A model generated the notes under the pieces. That model did no database searches. It saw only the letters and a program-made list of their open reading frames with translations, and was not told where the DNA came from. Source: G051132615 sp051132615 (GTDB taxonomy: Bacteria; Pseudomonadota; Gammaproteobacteria; Burkholderiales; Neisseriaceae). From it: a stretch of 64,000 nt of DNA. The stretch is from assembly GCF_051132615.1 (NCBI RefSeq), contig NZ_CP152375.1:2666001-2730000 (forward strand), written 5' to 3'. Made by a program: the position numbers and the translations under genes. Shown here piece by piece: positions 17,306 through 25,903 of this stretch (its first letter is position 1; every line of letters starts with the position of its first letter).

Positions 17306-18272
17306 AGTAATCAAGTGTTTAAGTAATAAACCCCTACGTAATTTATTGATTATGTCCGTTGTGGCGTTACTGATGATAATGTTGTTTTTACTTGTTAATT
17401 TACAAGGTAATTTAAATTATGTCCTTACTCGTAGGGTAATCACTATTTGTGCGATGATTTTGGTGGCATTTGCTGCAGGGGTTTCTACTGTTATTTTTCA
17501 AAGTGTCACCAATAATAGAATTTTATCACCTTCTATTATGGGGTTCGAGGCCTTATTTGTATTGATTCAAACAACAGCATTGTTTGTTGGCGGGGAAGAG
17601 TATTTTATTTTACTTGATCCAAATCTTAAATTTATAGCAGAAACCATGTTTATGGTGGTTTTTTCTTTAGTTTTATATCACTGGCTATTTAACATACAAC
17701 ACAATAACTTATATCTTATTTTATTGGTTGGTATCATATGTGGCTCTCTATTTAATAGTTTGGCCTCTTTTATGCAAAGACTACTTAACCCAAATGAATT
17801 TGCTATTTTGCAGGGTAGAATGTTTGCTCGTTTTGCCAGTGTTGAAGTGCCTTTGTTGATTATTTCTTTTATTGTTATTGGGGTATTAGCATTCATCATT
17901 TGGCGTTTAAGGTATCGTATTGATGTGATTGCATTAGGTCGGAATACAGCGATTACATTAGGATTAAGCTACCGTAAAAATGTGTCTATTTTACTGATTA
18001 TTGTATCTATTTTGGTTTCTGTTTCTACTGCATTAGTGGGGCCTATGACTTTTTTTGGTTTTTTAGTTGCTTCTCTGGCTTATCAATTAATTGGTTCTTA
18101 TCAGCATCGTTTGTTATTACCCGCTGCATTTTTATTAGGGGTTATTGCATTAGTTGGTGGACAGTTAATTTTACAACATATATTTGATATGGCAGGCACA
18201 TTATCTGTTGTGATTAATTTTATTGGTGGTATGTTGTTTTTGGTTTTATTGTTGAAAAAGGCTTCGTTATGA
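17295..18272 (+). CDS. Ferric-siderophore ABC transporter permease 2 (FetD/CeuC/FatC type)
   Basis: Second FecCD-family permease, 325 residues, highly hydrophobic with about nine spans. Recognisable segments are RRVITICAMILVAFAAGVSTVIFQSVTNNRILSPSIMGFEALFVLIQT, IDVIALGRNTAITLGLSYRK (ATPase-coupling region), and VGPMTFFGFLVASLAYQLIG. It overlaps the permease gene before it by 11 bases and the ATPase gene after it by 4. Confidence 0.9.
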   Translation: MFTKVIKCLSNKPLRNLLIMSVVALLMIMLFLLVNLQGNLNYVLTRRVITICAMILVAFAAGVSTVIFQSVTNNRILSPSIMGFEALFVLIQTTALFVGGEEYFILLDPNLKFIAETMFMVVFSLVLYHWLFNIQHNNLYLILLVGIICGSLFNSLASFMQRLLNPNEFAILQGRMFARFASVEVPLLIISFIVIGVLAFIIWRLRYRIDVIALGRNTAITLGLSYRKNVSILLIIVSILVSVSTALVGPMTFFGFLVASLAYQLIGSYQHRLLLPAAFLLGVIALVGGQLILQHIFDMAGTLSVVINFIGGMLFLVLLLKKASL

Positions 18273-19027
18273 TAGAAGTACATAATGTGACCAAACATTA
18301 TGGTCAAACTGTTATTTTAGATGATGTCTCTGTTGTGATTCCAAAAGGGGGAATTACTTCTATTATTGGACCTAATGGTGCAGGGAAATCGACTTTGCTG
18401 TCTTCTATGGGACGTTTATTACCTTTAGAAAAAGGCAAAATTTGTGTGAATGGATTGGATATTACACAGACAAATAGCAATATATTGGCTCGTTCTTTAT
18501 CAATCCTGCGCCAGGAAAACCAGTTTACCAGTCGCTTAACTATTAGAGAGTTAGTTGGGTTTGGGCGTTATCCTTACACTAAAGGCCGATTAAATAAACA
18601 GGATCATGAAAAAATTGATATGGCTCTCTCTTTTTTAAATTTAACCCCCTTGCAAAATCGTTTTTTAGATGAGTTATCTGGTGGACAAAGGCAAAGAGCT
18701 TATGTTGCTATGGTATTGTGTCAGGACACGGATTATGTTTTATTAGATGAACCGCTCAATAATTTGGATATGAAACATTCTGTTGCCATGATGAAGCAAA
18801 TCAGACGAGCTGCAGACGAGTTAGGCAAAACAATCGTTTTGGTGGTGCATGATATTAATTTTGCTTCTGCATATTCTGATAAAATTGTGGCGATGCGTCA
18901 GGGGAAGATTATTTATAATGGCACGCCAGATGAGTTAATGAAATCAGATATTTTGGAAGATATCTTTGATACGCCAGTTAAAGTGGAAGAGATTAAAGGC
19001 CAACAAATAGGGGTGTATTATCGGTAA
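18269..19027 (+). CDS. Ferric-siderophore ABC transporter ATPase (FetE/CeuD type)
   Basis: A 252-residue ABC ATPase that drives the two permeases. Motifs in order: Walker A GPNGAGKST at about 34-42, Q-loop region ILRQENQF, signature LSGGQRQRAYVAM, Walker B YVLLDEPLNNLD, and the switch histidine in VVHDINFA. A 4-base ATGA overlap couples it to the second permease. A stem-loop 7 to 42 bases after the stop probably ends the operon. Confidence 0.93.
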   Translation: MIEVHNVTKHYGQTVILDDVSVVIPKGGITSIIGPNGAGKSTLLSSMGRLLPLEKGKICVNGLDITQTNSNILARSLSILRQENQFTSRLTIRELVGFGRYPYTKGRLNKQDHEKIDMALSFLNLTPLQNRFLDELSGGQRQRAYVAMVLCQDTDYVLLDEPLNNLDMKHSVAMMKQIRRAADELGKTIVLVVHDINFASAYSDKIVAMRQGKIIYNGTPDELMKSDILEDIFDTPVKVEEIKGQQIGVYYR

Positions 19028-19033
19028 TTAATA

Positions 19034-19072
19034 AAAATATGATATTAGATGAATTAGGTTTCATATTTTATT
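19034..19072 (+). terminator. Stem-loop after the siderophore transporter operon
   Basis: AAAATATGA (19034-19042) pairs with TCATATTTT (19061-19069) around an 18-base loop, followed by ATTTT. It is a moderate terminator candidate; read-through into the DUF1152 gene is possible. Confidence 0.45.
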
Positions 19073-19118
19073 TTAGAATATCGGTTCTTTAATAGATTTT
19101 TTAATCAAGAGAATTTAT

Positions 19119-20078
19119 ATGAAAATCCCCTTTTGGAATGCCTTGGAAAAAGGTGAACGTTTTTTAATGGTGGGTGCAGGAGGAGGCTTTGATTTTGTTC
19201 ATGGGATCCCTTTATACCTGTATATTACTCGAGTTTTAAAAAAAGAAGTGGTTTTAGCCAATTACTCTTTTTGCTCATTTTCTGATTTAGAGAAAAGTCA
19301 AAGCCAAAGAGTTTTCTATGGAACCTATAAAGTTACAAAAGATGCCATTAATTTGGATTATTTTCCTGAAAAATATACATCAGAATGGTTTTGGGAAAAT
19401 GATCAAGTAAATATACCCATCTACACATTTTATTATGGTCTAGGAGTACAGCCATTAAGACGAGCCTATAATTATTTAATAGAGGAATATCAGGTAGATA
19501 GTTTAGTTTTAGTTGATGGTGGAACAGACAGTATTATTTTTGGTGATGAAAGAGGATTGGGTACCATTGTTGAAGATGCAAATTCTATGGTTGCTGCAGC
19601 AAAAACTGATGTACCTAATAAATATTTAGTTTCAATAGGATTTGGTGTTGATCATTTTCATGGAGTTAACCATTATAATTTTTTAGAGAATGTTTCTACC
19701 TTAATCAAAGAAGATGGTTACCTAGGAACATTTTCTTTAACTCAAGATATGCCAGAAGGTAAACGCTATTTAGCACTAATACATTATTTAAATGAGAAAA
19801 ATAATAGACAAAGTATTGTGGCTAATTCTATTGCAGGTGCTTTAGAAGGGGATTTTGGTAATATACATCGTACAAGTTTGACACAAGACAGTGAGTTATT
19901 TATTAATCCATTAATGTCATTATATTGGACATTTTCATTAGAACAAGTCATTTCTCGAATGATTTTTGCTTCTGAATTGGAAGATTGTGAAACGATTCGA
20001 GATGTTGTGAATCAAATTCGTATCCATAAATTAGATAGAAATAATCAATATCGTTATAGCCAATCGATCCCATTATAA
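19119..20078 (+). CDS. DUF1152 family protein
   Basis: A 319-residue soluble protein without signal peptide or membrane span. It begins with a Rossmann-like glycine motif FLMVGAGGGFDFVHGIPLYLY (about residues 16-36), which is the DUF1152 signature. A second conserved block reads SLVLVDGGTDSIIFGDERGLGTIVEDANSMVAA (about 129-161), and a third GVDHFHGVNHYNFLENVS. I assign the family from these motifs; its function is not known, though the glycine-rich start suggests nucleotide or cofactor binding. It lies 91 bases after the siderophore ATPase on the same strand, with only a modest stem-loop between, so it may be iron-regulated with that operon. Confidence 0.7.
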   Translation: MKIPFWNALEKGERFLMVGAGGGFDFVHGIPLYLYITRVLKKEVVLANYSFCSFSDLEKSQSQRVFYGTYKVTKDAINLDYFPEKYTSEWFWENDQVNIPIYTFYYGLGVQPLRRAYNYLIEEYQVDSLVLVDGGTDSIIFGDERGLGTIVEDANSMVAAAKTDVPNKYLVSIGFGVDHFHGVNHYNFLENVSTLIKEDGYLGTFSLTQDMPEGKRYLALIHYLNEKNNRQSIVANSIAGALEGDFGNIHRTSLTQDSELFINPLMSLYWTFSLEQVISRMIFASELEDCETIRDVVNQIRIHKLDRNNQYRYSQSIPL

Positions 20079-20103
20079 TTAATTAGTTTTTTATTTTTAG
20101 ATA

Positions 20104-20138
20104 ACCTTACTATAACCATATTTAGGCTATAGTAAGGT
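20104..20138. terminator. Inverted repeat between convergent DUF1152 and hemB genes
   Basis: ACCTTACTATA pairs with TATAGTAAGGT; two more pairs follow after one mismatch, around a seven-base loop. No good T-run follows on either strand, so it is a weak or factor-dependent terminator candidate for the converging transcripts. Confidence 0.45.
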
Positions 20139-20197
20139 AAAATAATAATGTTTTGGTTTCTTAGAAAAAAAGAACGCTGCTAACAAATAAACGTAAT

Positions 20198-21196
20198 TTA
20201 TCGTATTGCTTTCGCCGCATCTAATGCAAAATAGGTCAAAATACCATCAGCACCAGCACGTTTAAATGCCAATAAACTCTCTAACATTACTGAATCTTTA
20301 TCCAACCAGCCATTTTGAATAGCTGCTTGTAACATAGCATATTCGCCAGAAACCTGATAAGCAAAAGTAGGTACACCAAACTCATCTTTAACTCGTCTGA
20401 TAATATCTAAATAAGGCAAGCCTGGTTTGACCATTACCATATCAGCGCCTTCTTGTAAATCAAGAGCAATTTCTTGTAAGGCTTCGTCGCTATTGGCAGG
20501 GTCCATTTGGTAACTTTTTTTGTTTCCTTTACCTAAGTTGGCTGAACTGCCTACTGCATCTCTAAATGGGCCGTAGAAAGCGGAAGCATATTTTGCTGAA
20601 TAGGCCATAATACGGGTATGAATAAAGTGATGTTCTTCTAGTGCTTCTCTAATGGCTAGAATTCGTCCATCCATCATGTCTGAAGGGGCAATCACTTGGG
20701 CACCTGCTTGGGCATGGCAAATTGTTTGCTTGACAAGTACTTCAACTGTTTCATCGTTCAGTACATAGCCATCATCATCAATTAAGCCGTCTTGCCCATG
20801 TATTGTATAGGGGTCAAGGGCAACATCGGTCATGATGCCTAGTTCTGGGAATCTGGAACGTATTTCTTTAATGACTTGAGGTATCAAACCATCAGGGTTA
20901 TAGGCTTCTTGGGCATCTAATGTTTTATTTTTTGTAATAACTGGGAAAAGTGCCAGCATTGGGATACCTAAATGCAATGCCTCTTCTGCTGTGAATAATA
21001 GCTTATCTAAGCTTTGTCGTTTAATTCCAGGCATAGAAGCGATTTCTTGTTCTTGATTTTGACCTTCAAGAACAAAAACTGGATAAATAAGGTCATTACA
21101 AGTGAGGGTGTTTTCTTGCATTAAACGGCGCGAAAAATCGTCTTTGCGCATTCTGCGCATACGGCTTAGAGAAATACTGCGATTAGTGAAATTCAT
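20198..21196 (-). CDS. hemB: Porphobilinogen synthase (delta-aminolevulinate dehydratase)
   Basis: Condenses two 5-aminolevulinate molecules to porphobilinogen in haem synthesis. It has 332 residues. The two active-site lysines are K202 in YSAKYASAFYGPFRDAVGSS and K257 in MVMVKPGLPY. The metal-site region reads DVALDPYTIHGQDGLIDDDG (about 124-143), with aspartates in place of the cysteines of Zn-dependent enzymes, so this is the Mg-type enzyme found in Pseudomonas and relatives. It is a single gene on the minus strand. HemN, acting later in the same pathway, is encoded at the right end of the window. Confidence 0.97.
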   Translation of the reverse strand: MNFTNRSISLSRMRRMRKDDFSRRLMQENTLTCNDLIYPVFVLEGQNQEQEIASMPGIKRQSLDKLLFTAEEALHLGIPMLALFPVITKNKTLDAQEAYNPDGLIPQVIKEIRSRFPELGIMTDVALDPYTIHGQDGLIDDDGYVLNDETVEVLVKQTICHAQAGAQVIAPSDMMDGRILAIREALEEHHFIHTRIMAYSAKYASAFYGPFRDAVGSSANLGKGNKKSYQMDPANSDEALQEIALDLQEGADMVMVKPGLPYLDIIRRVKDEFGVPTFAYQVSGEYAMLQAAIQNGWLDKDSVMLESLLAFKRAGADGILTYFALDAAKAIR

Positions 21197-21270
21197 GTGC
21201 TATTCCTTTATGCTGAGATAGAACCAGTAGAGTCTCTATTCATCTGTTTTTTGAGTTAAAAAATAAAATA

Positions 21271-22680
21271 TTATTTATGGAACAAATTATCTCCATCATG
21301 ATCTTTAAGTTTGGCAAAAATGAGGGAAGATAAAATAGTCGACAGCCCTAAAAGGACAAAACTGACTCGAAACGCTGTGTGCAGATTTTGCCCATCATTG
21401 GTTAGCCAAGAGCTTAAGCTTAATAAATGAACCAATGCTGCACCTACAGCAATACCAAAACTAATGGCTAACTGTTGATTCACAGCAACCAAACTGTTGC
21501 CGCTACTTGCTTGCTCTGTTTGTAAGTCAGCAAGAACAATGGTATTCATTGAAGTAAACTGTAAAGAATTTACTGCGCCAATTAAAGCCAAAAGGATGAC
21601 CCAAACAATTACAGGCGTATGTTGATTTGGTATGGCTAATAGCATAATACCAATGCCTGCAAAAATAGTATTCCCCATAAGGGTCTTGCGGTAGCCAAAT
21701 TTCTTTAAAATTGGGGTGACCATTGTTTTCATTGTCACAGAGGCTAGAGCCATGGGTACCAGCATCCAACCTGAAAATGCGGGTGAAAACGCGAAAATGA
21801 CCTGCATTAATAAAGGGATCAGTAAAGGAAGGGAGCTTAATCCTATTCTGCTGGCTAAACTACCGGCAAGGCCAATCATAAAAGTACGTACTTTAAATAG
21901 GCTTAATGAGAAAATAGGGTATTCTGCTTGTTTGGCATATTTTGTGTACAGATACATCAGCAATATACCCAATAAAGCGATGGTTAATGAAAAAAGGTAG
22001 TTATTACCTTCACTGACAAACTCTAGCCCTAAAGAAACCATTACGATAGATAGACTAAATAGAACAAACCCTAGAAAATCAAAGTGTTCTGATGAATCTT
22101 CAAAATCAGGCATGTATTTTAGACCACAATAAATACCAATTATGCCAATGGGAATATTGATGATGAATACCCAGTGCCAGCTGGCAATGTGGACAAGGTA
22201 GCCGCCTACTAAAGGGCCCAAGACAGGGCCAATTAAACCAGGAATAGTAGAAAAATTAATTGCTGCCAATAAATCTGATCGGTCAAAAGTTTTAATCATG
22301 GCAAGGCGAGCGACTGGCATCATCATCGCACCACCAATACCTTGAATAATACGGGAAACGACTAAGGCATCAAGGGAGGCTGAAAGTGCACAGAGCAAGG
22401 AACCAATGCTGAATAAACTAACGGCGGTAATAAATACTTTTTTTGTGCCAAATTTATCTGCCAAAAAACCACTAATTGGAATTAACAGTGCCACAGTCAA
22501 AGCATAACTGATGATTGCTGATTGCATACTTAAAGGAGAGCGTTGGAAATCTTTCGCTATAGCAGGCAAAGCAGTATTGAGTACAGTGGCATCGAGCGAT
22601 TGCATAAACAAAGCCATGGCCGTGATCCACGGCAGCATTTTGTAAACAATTGGGGAAGGTGGTGCAGATGTATGGTTCAT
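21271..22680 (-). CDS. mdtD: DHA2-type MFS efflux transporter, MdtD-like
   Basis: A 469-residue inner-membrane drug:proton antiporter of the 14-span DHA2 (EmrB/QacA) group. The N-terminal span carries MALFMQSLDATVLNTALPAIA, which closely matches the remembered start of E. coli MdtD. The loop 2-3 motif is GFLADKFGTKKVF, motif C reads GLIGPVLGPLVGGYLV, and QGIGGAMMMPVARL follows the family. No regulator gene or membrane-fusion protein is adjacent, so it probably works alone. The substrate is unknown. Confidence 0.82.
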   Translation of the reverse strand: MNHTSAPPSPIVYKMLPWITAMALFMQSLDATVLNTALPAIAKDFQRSPLSMQSAIISYALTVALLIPISGFLADKFGTKKVFITAVSLFSIGSLLCALSASLDALVVSRIIQGIGGAMMMPVARLAMIKTFDRSDLLAAINFSTIPGLIGPVLGPLVGGYLVHIASWHWVFIINIPIGIIGIYCGLKYMPDFEDSSEHFDFLGFVLFSLSIVMVSLGLEFVSEGNNYLFSLTIALLGILLMYLYTKYAKQAEYPIFSLSLFKVRTFMIGLAGSLASRIGLSSLPLLIPLLMQVIFAFSPAFSGWMLVPMALASVTMKTMVTPILKKFGYRKTLMGNTIFAGIGIMLLAIPNQHTPVIVWVILLALIGAVNSLQFTSMNTIVLADLQTEQASSGNSLVAVNQQLAISFGIAVGAALVHLLSLSSWLTNDGQNLHTAFRVSFVLLGLSTILSSLIFAKLKDHDGDNLFHK

Positions 22681-22738
22681 GAGCTATTTATGATCGTATT
22701 TAATTGCGTTCAATGCTCCTTAAAAATATATTTGAAAA

Positions 22739-23395
22739 TTACTCAAAACAGCTTGATAATAGGGCTAAGGGATGGTCTATCTGAACATCTGCACCCCATG
22801 TGTGAGGAGCATCATTTTCAGCAATATAGCCCCAGTTAGCCAATACAGTTTTCATCCCAGCATTTTTTCCTGCAACAATATCTCTTTGTGCATCACCTAC
22901 ATAAATGCATTGTTCAGGTTTAACGTTTATCTGCTCACAGGCATATAACATAGGTTTTATGCTTGGCTTGGCTTCACTGGTTGTGTCGCCACTGACAACA
23001 ACGTGTGGTGGAATAATAAAATTTAGCTTTTGTACTAAGCGATCAGTAAAAGCTTTGGGTTTATTGGTGATGATACCCCATATTAAGCCTTTTTCTTGCA
23101 ATGCACTAATTAATTCATTCACACCATCAAATAATACAGTTTGTTGATTAAAGCAGTGTTCATATTCAGCTAAATAATCAAGTTTGGTTTGAGTAAATCT
23201 AGGGTCATCAGGAGTAAAACCAAAACCTAATTGGACAAATGCTGAAGAGCCATGGCTGGCTAATGGTCTTAATTTTTCCATGGTAAATGTTGGTTTACCA
23301 TGTTTGATCAATAAGTTATTTAATGCCAAACCTAAATCTAAAGCTGTATCAGCTAAGGTGCCATCTAAATCAAAAAGAACCGCTTTTGTATTCAT
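22739..23395 (-). CDS. gph: HAD-family phosphoglycolate phosphatase
   Basis: A 218-residue haloacid-dehalogenase-fold phosphatase. The nucleophile motif FDLDGTLADT (about 8-17) gives the catalytic aspartates. Motif II is WGIITNKPKAF, the lysine is in EAKPSIKPML, and the acidic motif is YVGDAQRDIVAGKNAGM. The alpha-helical cap between motifs I and II suits the Gph/PGP subgroup, which clears 2-phosphoglycolate arising from DNA repair. Related beta-phosphoglucomutase or N-acetylmuramate-phosphatase (MupP) roles cannot be excluded. It lies 17 bases after ilvA on the same strand. Confidence 0.85.
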   Translation of the reverse strand: MNTKAVLFDLDGTLADTALDLGLALNNLLIKHGKPTFTMEKLRPLASHGSSAFVQLGFGFTPDDPRFTQTKLDYLAEYEHCFNQQTVLFDGVNELISALQEKGLIWGIITNKPKAFTDRLVQKLNFIIPPHVVVSGDTTSEAKPSIKPMLYACEQINVKPEQCIYVGDAQRDIVAGKNAGMKTVLANWGYIAENDAPHTWGADVQIDHPLALLSSCFE

Positions 23396-23412
23396 TTGTT
23401 TTTTACTTCCAG

Positions 23413-24939
23413 TCAGTTAGAGCCTAAGAATAATTGATACGCCAGATTATTGCTTTCATCTTTGTATTGATAGCCTAGACGATCTAAAGCAATAAATAGG
23501 TCTTTTTCTTCTTCTTTCGGTACTTCTATAGCAACTAAAACTCGCCCATGATCCGCGCCGTGGTTGCGGTAATGGAATAAAGTAATGTTCCAATCCAGTT
23601 TTATGGAGTCTAAAAAGCGTTTTAATGCACCTGGCCGTTCAGGAAAATAAAAACTGATCAATTTTTCATGAGCAATTTTATCACTTCTTCCACCGACCAT
23701 ATAACGAATATGGCTTTTGGCAATTTCATTGTCCGTTAAATTAATGGCAGGCAAGTGTGCTTTAGCTAAAACTTTACTGATAAATTCAACATCTTTATTG
23801 TTAGTGGTTTGTATGCCTACAAAAATATGTGCTTGATCTTTATCCCCATAACGATAGTTAAACTCAGTAATGTTCCTGTCTCCAATTAAATGACAGAAAT
23901 TTCTGAAGGTGCCAGGACGCTCATCAATTGTGATGGCAAAAATAGCTTCCTTTTGCTCACCTAATTCGCTGCGTTCAGTGACATAATGTAAACGTTCAAA
24001 GTTCATATTGGCGCCAGATATAACGGTCACCAGATTTTGGTCTTGACAGTTATGTTGCTCTATATAGGCTTTTAAACCTGCCAAAGCCAAAGCACCAGAG
24101 GGCTCGGCAATAGAGCGAGTGTCTTCAAAAATATCTTTGATTGCGGCGCAAATTTGATCAGAATTTACCAAAATAATGTCATCTAATAGGTTTTGGCATA
24201 ACCGAAAAGTTTCTTCGCCAACCAGTTTAACTGCAACACCATCTGCAAATAACCCTACATCAGTCAGTTCAATACGCTTTCCTAATTTTATGGATTGATT
24301 CATGGCGTCAGAATCAACTGGTTCCACGCCAATTACTTTAATTTCAGGCAGAATACTTTTTATATAAGCAGCAACACCTGCTGCTAGGCCACCACCACCG
24401 ATAGGAATAAAAATCGCATCAATTTTCTTAGGATGCTGACGCAATATTTCTAAGGCAACTGTCCCTTGGCCAGCAATCACATCAGGGTCATCAAAAGGAG
24501 GAATATAGGTTTTACCGGTTTGTGCCACTAATTGCATTGCATGTGTATAGGCATCATTAAAAGATTCGCCAAATAAAACAACATTGCCTCCGTGACTTGT
24601 GACAGCATTAATTTTAATCTGGGGGGTTGTGGTGGGCATGACAATAGTTGCTTCACAATTTAGGGTTTTGGCAGACAATGCGACCCCCTGAGCATGATTG
24701 CCTGCACTAGCAGTAATGACCCCTTTTTTTAGGGCTTCTGCCGATAGGTTGGCCATTTTGTTATAGGCACCACGAAGCTTGAAAGAAAAAACGGGTTGTA
24801 AGTCTTCCCGTTTTAGGAAAATTTTATTTTTCAGGCGACTGGATAAGTTTGCTGCTAAATCTAGAGGGGTTTCTATTGCAATATCATAAACAGAGGCGGT
24901 CAGAATACGTTTTAAATAATTATTTATAGTTGAGTTCAT
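23413..24939 (-). CDS. ilvA: Threonine dehydratase (biosynthetic)
   Basis: PLP enzyme converting threonine to 2-oxobutanoate, the first step of isoleucine synthesis. It has 508 residues. The PLP lysine is K54 in FSFKLRGAYN, the phosphate-binding glycine loop is PIGGGGLAAGV (about 180), and ITASAGNHAQGVALSA is present. Two C-terminal ACT-like regulatory domains (about 335-415 and 425-505), with ERPGTFRNFCHLIGDRNITEFNYR and ERPGALKRFLDSI, are those that bind isoleucine and valine, so the enzyme should be feedback-inhibited. It is upstream of gph. Confidence 0.95.
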   Translation of the reverse strand: MNSTINNYLKRILTASVYDIAIETPLDLAANLSSRLKNKIFLKREDLQPVFSFKLRGAYNKMANLSAEALKKGVITASAGNHAQGVALSAKTLNCEATIVMPTTTPQIKINAVTSHGGNVVLFGESFNDAYTHAMQLVAQTGKTYIPPFDDPDVIAGQGTVALEILRQHPKKIDAIFIPIGGGGLAAGVAAYIKSILPEIKVIGVEPVDSDAMNQSIKLGKRIELTDVGLFADGVAVKLVGEETFRLCQNLLDDIILVNSDQICAAIKDIFEDTRSIAEPSGALALAGLKAYIEQHNCQDQNLVTVISGANMNFERLHYVTERSELGEQKEAIFAITIDERPGTFRNFCHLIGDRNITEFNYRYGDKDQAHIFVGIQTTNNKDVEFISKVLAKAHLPAINLTDNEIAKSHIRYMVGGRSDKIAHEKLISFYFPERPGALKRFLDSIKLDWNITLFHYRNHGADHGRVLVAIEVPKEEEKDLFIALDRLGYQYKDESNNLAYQLFLGSN

Positions 24940-25032
24940 AGAGGCAGTTTCTAAAAAAATCGATTAATAGTTAGTTTATGTGTGAAGGCAATAACCTTAC
25001 TCGTATCAAAGTTAATTAGCAAGTATCCAGGT

Positions 25033-25902
25033 CTAATACACGCTTTGTTCACCTTCTGGTCTGGTTTTAAAGCGCTTGTGTAGCCAGAAATATTGCTCAG
25101 GATAAGTTGTTGCCAGTTCTTGAATAAAATCATTCATTCTTTGGGTGTCAGCCACAACGTCTTCTGTTGGAAAATTTGTCCATGGTGGGTAAAAAATCAT
25201 TTTAAACCCATTTTTTTCTCTCACACAAATTAAGGGGATGACTTTTGCTCCTGTTAATTTTGTCATCCGATTAAGCCCAGTGATTGTTGCTGCTTGGGTA
25301 TGGAAAAAACGAACAAAAATAGATTCTTTCGGGCCAAAATCTTGATCTGGTAGATATAAGAAAGGGGATTGTCTATGGTTTTTTATGGTCTTAATAATAC
25401 TTAAAAAGCCTTGTTGTCTAGAAACAATACGCACGTTGTTATAACGATGGCGGTGTTTAAAAATAGCTTCATCTACAGTTTTATTTTTTTGGTGGGCATA
25501 AATACTGGTCAAGGCTTGTGTTTGATTCAGTTTGTATACCCCCATCTCAAATGCACAAAAGTGAGGGTACAATAAAATAACATGCTCACCATTGGCTAAA
25601 GCATCATCTAAATAATGTTTATCTTGGTATTGCACTAATTTATCGATTCGTTTGGCACTGCTGTACCAGCAAACACCATATTCTAAAAATAAAGCTGCCA
25701 TATGGTAAAAATTTGCTTTTAAGACTTGAATTCTTTTTTCTTCTGTCCATTCAGGGAAGCATAATTTTAAGTTTGTTAGCCCAACATGCCGTCTGTCTTT
25801 TGCTAAATAAAATGCTAAAGAGCCCATTCCTTTGGCCATAAAGTGAATGGCTTTAAGAGGTAAGAAATGGATTAAATAAAGGATAAAAAAAGCAAATTTC
25901 AT
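25033..25902 (-). CDS. lpxL1: Lipid A late acyltransferase LpxL1
   Basis: Adds a secondary acyl chain to Kdo-lipid A on the inner membrane. The start at 25902 (MKFAFFILYLIHFLPLKAIH) matches the remembered Neisseria LpxL1 N-terminus; the frame stays open eight codons further. The product has 289 residues. Catalytic dyad HX4E is in LYPHFCAFEMGVY, and FLYLPDQDFGPKESIFVRFF and the end YFWLHKRFKTRPEG are almost identical to Neisseria LpxL1. The ATG lies one base after the lpxL2 stop, so the two are co-transcribed. An N-terminal membrane anchor is present. The extent of lipid A acylation strongly affects endotoxin potency. Confidence 0.92.
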   Translation of the reverse strand: MKFAFFILYLIHFLPLKAIHFMAKGMGSLAFYLAKDRRHVGLTNLKLCFPEWTEEKRIQVLKANFYHMAALFLEYGVCWYSSAKRIDKLVQYQDKHYLDDALANGEHVILLYPHFCAFEMGVYKLNQTQALTSIYAHQKNKTVDEAIFKHRHRYNNVRIVSRQQGFLSIIKTIKNHRQSPFLYLPDQDFGPKESIFVRFFHTQAATITGLNRMTKLTGAKVIPLICVREKNGFKMIFYPPWTNFPTEDVVADTQRMNDFIQELATTYPEQYFWLHKRFKTRPEGEQSVY

Positions 25903-25903
25903 T

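Noticed and set aside
25786..25797. ATGCCGTCTGTC as a Neisseria uptake sequence
   Set aside because: Its last two bases differ from ATGCCGTCTGAA, it is inside the coding region of lpxL1, and no other copies were noticed.
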